NCBI GenBank assembly: GCA_019423445.1
Contig: JAHZBJ010000021.1
Location: 1-6,169, forward strand
From: Oscillospiraceae bacterium
GTDB lineage: Bacteria; Bacillota; Clostridia; Oscillospirales; Ruminococcaceae
Direction of reading: 5' to 3'
Length of the DNA stretch: 6,169 bases
This document shows, piece after piece, positions 1 through 4,716 of this stretch. The position numbers were made by a program, and so were the translations under genes. Each line of letters opens with the position of its first letter. The first letter of the stretch is position 1. The notes beneath the pieces were generated by a model. It did not search any database. It worked only from the letters and a program-made list of their open reading frames with translations, and was not told the origin of the DNA.

Positions 1-2960
1 TCACTGGGGCGGCCCCCGGCTTGGAGGAGTTCGCCCCCAACGGGATGCCGTGGATGTATGTGGTGAAGGAGGAATGTCCCACTGGTCAGGGTTATGCGGC
101 TTCCTTCACTCAGGTGGGAATCCAAAGCCGGGATGATGTGAACCATGTTCTCACCATGCGCCGCCTCACCAACAGCCTCACCACTTCGGTGCCGCTGAAC
201 AAGCGCTGGGTGGATTCGAATGGGAAAGAGATCACCCAGGACTACCTGGGGGTGGACCTCAGCGTTACCTTTAAGCTCCAGGTCAGCGAGGCCCCCGCTA
301 CTGGCGGCAGCTATCGTTGGCAGGATGCGGAAGGGTATTTCAAGACTCAGCTTGACGCAGACCAATTTGAGCAGCTCTTTGGAAACTATAAATTCACAAA
401 AAACCTCACCGGCAGAATTGACGGCACTGGCACCTGGAGCGGCAGTTTCTCCAATCTGCCCCGGCAGGTCAGTACCACCGGAGGCAACACCGTCAGTCTC
501 TATTACCGGGCGGTGGAGACCCAGGTGTCCTACCAGGCAGATGGGAGCACAATATCTCAGGACTACACCGTTCAAAACGGTGCCACAGGGGGAACCTGGA
601 CCTATCAAACAAGCCAAGGCCTATTTAAGCCCTATTACCCCAACGGCAGCCACTATGCCCTGGGGAACGCCCCAGTCTATAACCAGATGGAGACCACTGA
701 CCTGACGGTGAAAAAGATCTGGAATGGGGACAACGACAACCGCTACAGCACCCGCCCTGAAACTCCTCGAACCAATATGACTTGGGAAACCAGCTTCCTC
801 ATCCGGCGCAGCATGGATAGTGGGGCTACCTGGGAGACAGTGACCGTGTACAAGGGGGATACGGAGATTCCATTGATCCTCCACGTCTACGGTGGTAATC
901 GCGATGATTTCGCTGCCGCTGTCCAGACTGGGCTGCCGAAAACCAACCTCAACGGTACGCCATACATTTACCAGGCATGGGAGTTGGAGCCTCAGGAGGA
1001 TCCCCTGGCTTGGCATGATGACGATTCCCCGCCCACGGTGGAGCAGGCGGAGGCCGCCATGGTGGAAGAGGACGGAAAGTATCATACTGCTTATACCGCT
1101 GGCTATGACACCAGCCACCTCATCGCCACCAATACCTTCGGGAAGACCCTCACCTTCTACGGCCTCAAGAGCTGGTATGGAGAATCCACCCCCATCACCC
1201 TGGAACTCCAGTATCTGGCGGTGGAGAACGGCAAGGATATCTGGAAGAGCTTTGGGAATCCCGCCACTGTACGCCTGGACGGCACAGCCGATACCCCCGG
1301 CACCTGTTATGAAGCGGAGCCTGAAAACGGTGTCTGGAAGGCCGTCTGGACGGGAGTACCGGAGGCCATGCCTGGCAGCAAGCTCACCGACGACGGTAAG
1401 ACCCAATACCGTATCCGGGAGATCACTCCCAGCGGTTACCTGAACCTCACAGATAAGGAACAGGAAGTGACTGAGGCGGATCCCACTGCGGAGTTTATCA
1501 ATGTCCGGAGCACCACGCTGACTGTGATGAAGGTCTGGGGAACCAGAAACCGTCCCAGCAACATCACAGTGGCCCTTTACCGGGTCACCGACCAAAACCT
1601 GGTGGGAACGGTAAATAACCAGTACCTTGTGGGGAATCAAGCGCCCCGGGTCATTACGGCGGGGAATGGCTGGAGGACCACCTTTACGGGATTGCCCCTT
1701 TACGATGAGACAGGGGCGAGATACTATTACTACGCCGTGGAGACCCATGTGGCCGGAGAACCGGCTGGGGAAAGCGGATATACCATTTATTACACTTATA
1801 ACCATACCAATACCGCTTCCGCTACTACCAATATCGTCAATGTGGGGTATCAGGATATCACCGGCACCAAGACCTGGAAGGACAATTCCAACGCCTATGG
1901 AACTCGGCCTCAGGACATCACCCTGACCCTGTGGCGGCACACCGGCGACGGGAAGTGGACCCAGGTAACGGGGGCCCAGCCAGAGTGGACGGTAAAGAGC
2001 GGGAACACCTGGAGCTACATTTATAAGGACCTGCCGGAGAGCGACAACCAGGGGCGCCTTTACACCTATGAGGTTCGGGAAACTCTCCCGGCAGACAGCC
2101 CCTATGTCTCCAGCACCAGCGGCTACAATTTCACCAACCTTCTTACTGGCACGATAGACCTGCCGGTGGCCAAGGAGTGGCGGGACAACGAAGATGCCTG
2201 GGGTGACCGTCCTGACGAGATCTCTGTGGAACTCTACGCCAACGGCAAGGCCACAGGAACAACCTTGACCCTCACGGAAGCCGGTGGTTGGAAGGGCACC
2301 TTTGAAGATCTGAACGAATACGACCAGGAAGGATGCCGGATCCGATACACCGTGGTGGAGACTGTTCCCGGCGGCTATCATGTGGTGTATGGACCAGCAG
2401 CGGAAGGTGACGGTTCCTCCCTTGCCCTGACCAATGTGGGTCAGGGGGATCTGGTGGTCCGCAAGACGGTTAGCGGCAGCCGTGGAAACCGGACGAAGGA
2501 ATTTATCTTCACCTTCACTCTTCGGGATACCGCGGGAGAACCCTTGACAGGGGATTATCCCATCCGGATTACCCGACAGAACGGAGCAGTTGAGGACACC
2601 TACATTTCCAGCGGCGAGACCTTCACCCTGCGCCACGGGGAGGAAGCCCGGATCACAGGACTCCCCGGGGATGCCCAGTATCAGATCGCGGAAAGCGGCA
2701 ATGAGGGGTACCGGGTCACCCAGAGCAACGCCTCGGGGTTGATCCAGCCAGGGACGGAAGTTCTGGCCTCCTTCAACAACTATCGCGGAGGCGGTGGCGG
2801 CGGTGGAGGAAAGGATCCGGAGCCTGATCCCCCCACCATCCCCGAGACAGGGCAAAACTGGTTGCTGCCGGGGCTCCTGGCCCTGGGCGGTGTCCTGGCT
2901 CTGGGAGTAGGACTTTTCCCAGGAAGGAGGAAACGCCATGGAACAAAGCCAGAGGAATGA
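1..2960 (+). CDS. Cell-wall-anchored surface protein with tandem Cna B-type domains (5'-truncated by window)
   Basis: The frame is open from the left edge (first full codon at 3), so the true start, signal peptide and an unknown number of domains lie upstream; the TTG at 21 is not a believable start. The visible 985 residues hold the end of one Cna B-like domain (about 1-60) and seven more, beginning near residues 61, 233, 380, 503, 615, 715 and 813. Six open with a Lys-x-Trp strand (for example NKRW, KKIW, TKTW, AKEW), and most close with a YxVxE-like strand and TN-type ending, the pattern of B domains stabilised by Lys-Asn/Asp isopeptide bonds. The last domain lacks Trp after its Lys (VVRKTVSG) and resembles the membrane-proximal domains of clostridial pilin-like proteins. 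Then come eight Gly (929-936), an acidic Pro-rich linker, IPETG (946-950), a hydrophobic helix (about 952-972) and a basic tail. It probably acts as a stalk-like adhesin or pilin exposed on the wall. The ligand is unknown. It overlaps the sortase gene by 23 bp. Confidence 0.93.
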   Translation, partial: TGAAPGLEEFAPNGMPWMYVVKEECPTGQGYAASFTQVGIQSRDDVNHVLTMRRLTNSLTTSVPLNKRWVDSNGKEITQDYLGVDLSVTFKLQVSEAPATGGSYRWQDAEGYFKTQLDADQFEQLFGNYKFTKNLTGRIDGTGTWSGSFSNLPRQVSTTGGNTVSLYYRAVETQVSYQADGSTISQDYTVQNGATGGTWTYQTSQGLFKPYYPNGSHYALGNAPVYNQMETTDLTVKKIWNGDNDNRYSTRPETPRTNMTWETSFLIRRSMDSGATWETVTVYKGDTEIPLILHVYGGNRDDFAAAVQTGLPKTNLNGTPYIYQAWELEPQEDPLAWHDDDSPPTVEQAEAAMVEEDGKYHTAYTAGYDTSHLIATNTFGKTLTFYGLKSWYGESTPITLELQYLAVENGKDIWKSFGNPATVRLDGTADTPGTCYEAEPENGVWKAVWTGVPEAMPGSKLTDDGKTQYRIREITPSGYLNLTDKEQEVTEADPTAEFINVRSTTLTVMKVWGTRNRPSNITVALYRVTDQNLVGTVNNQYLVGNQAPRVITAGNGWRTTFTGLPLYDETGARYYYYAVETHVAGEPAGESGYTIYYTYNHTNTASATTNIVNVGYQDITGTKTWKDNSNAYGTRPQDITLTLWRHTGDGKWTQVTGAQPEWTVKSGNTWSYIYKDLPESDNQGRLYTYEVRETLPADSPYVSSTSGYNFTNLLTGTIDLPVAKEWRDNEDAWGDRPDEISVELYANGKATGTTLTLTEAGGWKGTFEDLNEYDQEGCRIRYTVVETVPGGYHVVYGPAAEGDGSSLALTNVGQGDLVVRKTVSGSRGNRTKEFIFTFTLRDTAGEPLTGDYPIRITRQNGAVEDTYISSGETFTLRHGEEARITGLPGDAQYQIAESGNEGYRVTQSNASGLIQPGTEVLASFNNYRGGGGGGGGKDPEPDPPTIPETGQNWLLPGLLALGGVLALGVGLFPGRRKRHGTKPEE
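183..2786 (+). repeat. Tandem array of seven divergent Cna B-like protein domains
   Basis: The repeat is at protein level only; I see no near-identical DNA copies. Approximate domain starts are nt 183, 699, 1140, 1509, 1845, 2145 and 2439. The candidate isopeptide lysines are the codons at 201, 714, 1167, 1530, 1869, 2172 and 2463. In the first six the Lys is followed at +2 by Trp. The domains at 1845 and 2145 are closest to the family pattern (KxWxDN...RP...LxL...W...YTYEVRE or YTVVET). The first two are much longer and more divergent. Boundaries are estimated by eye from the Lys-x-Trp strands and could shift by about ten residues. Isopeptide formation is inferred from family knowledge, not shown here. 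Confidence 0.75.
2838..2957 (+). other. C-terminal sorting signal: IPETG, membrane helix, basic tail
   Basis: The codons at 2838-2852 spell IPETG, a variant of the LPXTG sortase motif. They are followed by a Leu/Gly/Ala-rich segment of about 21 residues with no charge and then the basic stretch GRRKRH. This three-part layout is the standard sortase recognition signal. By family knowledge, cleavage would fall between Thr and Gly. The sortase encoded immediately downstream is the likely enzyme (inference from context). Confidence 0.92.
2921..2930 (+). promoter_or_regulatory. Ribosome binding site of the sortase gene, inside the adhesin 3' end
   Basis: AGGAAGGAGG ends 7 nt before the ATG at 2938, an almost ideal Shine-Dalgarno sequence. 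The same bases encode part of the Gly-Arg-Arg-Lys basic tail of the upstream protein. This site fixes the sortase start and suggests that translation of the two genes is coupled. Confidence 0.9.
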
Positions 2961-3591
2961 CTTTTTGGGGAAAATTTGGTTCAGGGTCCTGTGTATTTGT
3001 TTGGGGGTATGCCTTCTTTTGGGGGCTGCAGTCCTGACAGCCAGGAACCTTGCCCAGCAGCAGAAAGCGGAGGAAGCCTCCGCCCTGCTGCTGCAGCTGG
3101 CGGAGGAAAGGATTTCCCCCAGCGTGGAGTCCCCGGCGGAGGGGGATGAGATCCTCCCCACCGCCGGGACCGGGGAATCCCCCACCCAGGAGGACATTAT
3201 GGCCACCTGGGACGTGGATGGTATCTTGTCCATCCCGGATCTGGGGCTCCGTCTGCCGGTACTGGCTGACTGTGACGACGAGCTGCTGAAGCTCAGCGTC
3301 TGTATCTATGAGCGGGACGGTGGTCAGGAAGGAGGCCGGATGGTCATTGCCGGTCATAACTATCGGTCCCATTTCGGTACCCTGGAGAATCTTTCCCAGG
3401 GAGCGGTGGCTTCTTATACCCCCTTGGACGGCGAAGAGACCGCCTACCAGGTGACAGAGATCACCCAGATCGACGCCGACGATTACGAGGCCCTGGAAGC
3501 GGGAGAATGGGATATGACCCTTCTCACCTGCAACCTGGACATGACAAAGCGGATCCTGGTGCGGTTGTCCCTGACAGGGGAAGCCGCCTGA
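2938..3591 (+). CDS. Sortase family transpeptidase
   Basis: This 217-residue protein has an N-terminal membrane helix (about 13-35), a polar, partly helical linker, and a sortase domain from about residue 88. The domain begins with GILSIPDLGLRLPVL, like the IxIPxIGxxxPV strand of sortases. The catalytic triad is visible: His140 in AGHNYRSHFG, Cys198 in LLTCN, and Arg205 in TKRILVR. There is no C-terminal membrane segment, unlike many class C pilus sortases, and the Cys-to-Arg distance is only 7 residues. I therefore do not assign a class; a class B- or D-like clostridial enzyme is possible. Sortases cleave the sorting motif between Thr and Gly and join the protein to peptidoglycan or another pilin. 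The gene overlaps the IPETG adhesin by 23 bp, so that protein is the likely substrate. The ATG is set by a strong ribosome binding site. A terminator follows 7 nt after the stop. Confidence 0.92.
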   Translation: MEQSQRNDFLGKIWFRVLCICLGVCLLLGAAVLTARNLAQQQKAEEASALLLQLAEERISPSVESPAEGDEILPTAGTGESPTQEDIMATWDVDGILSIPDLGLRLPVLADCDDELLKLSVCIYERDGGQEGGRMVIAGHNYRSHFGTLENLSQGAVASYTPLDGEETAYQVTEITQIDADDYEALEAGEWDMTLLTCNLDMTKRILVRLSLTGEAA

Positions 3592-3598
3592 AACACAG

Positions 3599-3630
3599 AA
3601 AAACACCCTGGCCGAAGCCAGGGTGTTTTT
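3599..3630. terminator. Bidirectional intrinsic terminator between convergent genes
   Basis: A perfect 14-bp inverted repeat (AAAAACACCCTGGC, and its complement at 3617-3630) surrounds the 4-nt loop CGAA. The arm ends give a T tract on the plus strand and an equal T tract on the minus strand, so it can stop transcription of the sortase unit and of the minus-strand gene ending at 3880. Read on the minus strand the loop is C(UUCG)G, a known very stable tetraloop. Confidence 0.92.
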
Positions 3631-3879
3631 GTTGCGTAGAGCCATTCACTGGGTCAATGGTTCAAGGGGAATGTTATGGAGATGTTGTAGAGAAGAAAAC
3701 TTCCTTTACAGAACGGCCTGCCAATACAAAAGAGATGGCAAATAAAGAAAATAGGTTTGTCTTCCGGTCGTGAAATTGCAAATGTCATATGCGATGAGAG
3801 ACGTGAGCTAGTGTTCTAGGACCTTGCCCGTCTACAAAAACGCACTTTACCGGGAGATGTTTCTTTAAGAGACCAGCCG
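3631..3879. other. AT-richer spacer with no convincing gene
   Basis: The 249 bp between the terminator and the stop of the minus-strand gene are clearly poorer in G+C than the surroundings: 74 of 180 bases (41%) over 3661-3840 by hand count. No open frame has a ribosome binding site. On the plus strand, 3691-3816 is open without a start codon and reads partly as SSGREIANVICDERRELVF before a TAG. On the minus strand a 44-codon ATG frame lies near 3660-3790. I recognise neither. It may be a non-coding 3' region or a decayed gene. Confidence 0.5.
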
Positions 3880-4446
3880 TCACTCGGGAAGGCCAGTAAG
3901 GGGAGGAGACACCGGATCGGCTGCCGGGGTAGGGGCAGCCAGGGGGGCAGGAAGGGTTGGCTCCTCAGCCTCGGGGAGGGCAGGGGCGGGAGCGGCTTTC
4001 AAAGGAACGGGAGCGGCTGCGGCGGCCCCGGGAAGGTCAGGAGCTTTGGGAGGAGGGGCCGCCTTCCCTTTGGGCGCTCCCGGAGCAGGATCGCCGGGAC
4101 CGGCAGGAGCAGCAGGACCGGCAGCCGCGGGGCCTTCTGAGGCAGGAGAACTGCCAGGGCTTGACAGATTCTCCCCTCCCGGGGCGGCGGGCAGTTCAGA
4201 GGGCAGAACCCCGTTTGTACCGGATGGGGATTCCTCCGTCCAGGATGCCTCTTCCAGGGTGCCGCCGGCCTGGACGGGGCCAGGATCGGATTCCCCGGAG
4301 ACGGCAGCCATCACCGACTGGAAAAGATCCTGCCGCCGGAGGGAACCAGGCCCCTCTTGCCGAGAGGTAAGGGCCCAGTTGAAAATCGCACCTGTTACCA
4401 ACAGGGGCGTAAGCACAAGGGGAAGGATCTTTTTGGGGGATTTCAT
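3880..4446 (-). CDS. Secreted or membrane-anchored Pro/Ala-rich protein of unknown function
   Basis: This 188-residue protein begins MKSPKK, followed by a hydrophobic stretch (about residues 7-26, ILPLVLTPLLVTGAIFNWAL), a signal peptide or uncleaved anchor. No lipobox Cys is present. A short mixed segment (about 27-60, with SLRRQDLFQSVMAAVSGE) precedes a low-complexity tail of Pro, Ala, Gly, Ser and Glu. By hand count there are about 38 Pro and 35 Ala, nearly 40% of the protein. Such tails are typical of extended wall-spanning or spacer regions. I see no catalytic domain and do not recognise a family. The strand choice rests on the ATG with AAAGGAG 9 nt upstream and the signal-like N-terminus; plus-strand frames here lack both. 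Local G+C is about 74% over 4021-4140, above its neighbours. The gene converges on the sortase unit and diverges from the GatC-like gene. Confidence 0.75.
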   Translation of the reverse strand: MKSPKKILPLVLTPLLVTGAIFNWALTSRQEGPGSLRRQDLFQSVMAAVSGESDPGPVQAGGTLEEASWTEESPSGTNGVLPSELPAAPGGENLSSPGSSPASEGPAAAGPAAPAGPGDPAPGAPKGKAAPPPKAPDLPGAAAAAPVPLKAAPAPALPEAEEPTLPAPLAAPTPAADPVSPPLTGLPE

Positions 4447-4455
4447 TGTTCCGGT

Positions 4456-4462
4456 CTCCTTT
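4456..4462 (-). promoter_or_regulatory. Ribosome binding site of the Pro/Ala-rich protein gene
   Basis: Read on the minus strand this is AAAGGAG, 9 nt before the ATG whose first base is at 4446. It supports the minus strand as the coding strand in a stretch where several frames on both strands are open. Confidence 0.8.
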
Positions 4463-4489
4463 CTGTGGGGGCTTCGGGGTGGTGCCCCG

Positions 4490-4519
4490 TGATTCTGGCA
4501 TTATCATACTTGATTCTGG
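4490..4519 (+). repeat. 9-bp direct repeat pair, 21 bp apart
   Basis: TGATTCTGG occurs at 4490-4498 and again at 4511-4519, with 12 bp between the copies. The start-to-start distance of 21 bp is about two helical turns, so both copies face the same side of the DNA. The 12-bp spacer contains the proposed minus-strand -10 element. This fits a binding site for a dimeric regulator; which regulator is unknown. Confidence 0.5.
4500..4508 (-). promoter_or_regulatory. Possible -10 region of the Pro/Ala-rich protein gene
   Basis: On the minus strand this reads TATGATAAT, containing TATGAT and GATAAT, both close to the TATAAT consensus and about 50 nt upstream of the ATG. No good -35 box lies at the right distance (only T-rich sequence), so this promoter would be weak or activator-dependent. 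Confidence 0.35.
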
Positions 4520-4626
4520 GGAAAAAAAGGAAGAGAATTTTGGAAAAATATCCAAGGTTTTTCCCCCTTTATGCCGCCGATGCGGCGCTGCTTTGGAGGA
4601 ATGGGCGGGTGTTCACAATTGCTGCC

Positions 4627-4655
4627 TTGCATACAGGGGAGGTTTCGGCTATAAT
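4627..4655 (+). promoter_or_regulatory. Sigma-A-type promoter of the GatC-like gene
   Basis: TTGCAT at 4627-4632 and a perfect TATAAT at 4650-4655 are separated by exactly 17 bp. The -35 box matches the consensus at its first three bases only. Transcription would start near 4662, giving a leader of about 55 nt that contains a small GC-rich inverted repeat around 4670-4684. Confidence 0.7.
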
Positions 4656-4702
4656 AAAAAAATAGTCCCGGCCTGGCGGGCCAGTCGTTTTGTCCTACCC
4701 AC

Positions 4703-4708
4703 AGGAGG
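4703..4708 (+). promoter_or_regulatory. Ribosome binding site deciding the TTG start of the GatC-like gene
   Basis: AGGAGG lies 8 nt before TTG at 4717. The next in-frame ATG, at residue 17, has no such sequence upstream and would remove part of the first conserved segment, so the TTG is the preferred start. Confidence 0.85.
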
Positions 4709-4716
4709 TATTATCA

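Larger units (their letters stand above)
4447..4716. other. Divergent intergenic regulatory region
   Basis: This 270-bp region separates the minus-strand Pro/Ala-rich gene from the plus-strand GatC-like gene. It contains a plus-strand promoter (4627-4655), a minus-strand -10 element (4500-4508) flanked by the direct repeats TGATTCTGG at 4490-4498 and 4511-4519, a dyad TTGGA-N6-TCCAA at 4540-4555 and a short GC dyad GCCGC-CGAT-GCGGC at 4573-4586. No gene in it has a ribosome binding site. Confidence 0.7.

Noticed and set aside
21..23. TTG at 21 as start of the surface protein
   Set aside because: The frame is open to the left edge, the sequence before and after is the inside of a Cna B-like domain, and there is no signal peptide.
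621..3233. Very long open frame (870 codons) on the minus strand
   Set aside because: It lies antisense to the Cna B-domain protein and sortase, both with clear domains, and its translation has no recognisable domain; it is a by-product of GC-biased codons.
2773..3645. 290-codon minus-strand frame crossing the terminator
   Set aside because: It is antisense to the sortase gene and starts upstream of no promoter-like signal; no recognisable domain.
3507..3773. Plus-strand 88-codon frame after the sortase
   Set aside because: It begins inside the sortase in another frame and runs through the terminator hairpin.
3883..3900. xPxTG-like PPLTG near the C-terminus of the Pro/Ala-rich protein
   Set aside because: The protein ends four residues later with no hydrophobic helix or basic tail, so it cannot act as a sortase sorting signal.
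4475..4489. Short hairpin CGGGG-TGGTG-CCCCG in the leader of the minus-strand gene
   Set aside because: Only 5 bp of stem in GC-rich DNA, no T tract and no riboswitch-like context; too weak to call.
3957..4492. Plus-strand frames opposite the Pro/Ala-rich gene, one collagen-like
   Set aside because: No ribosome binding site or signal peptide. The minus frame has both, and the Gly/Pro-rich look is a mirror of the GC-rich low-complexity sequence.
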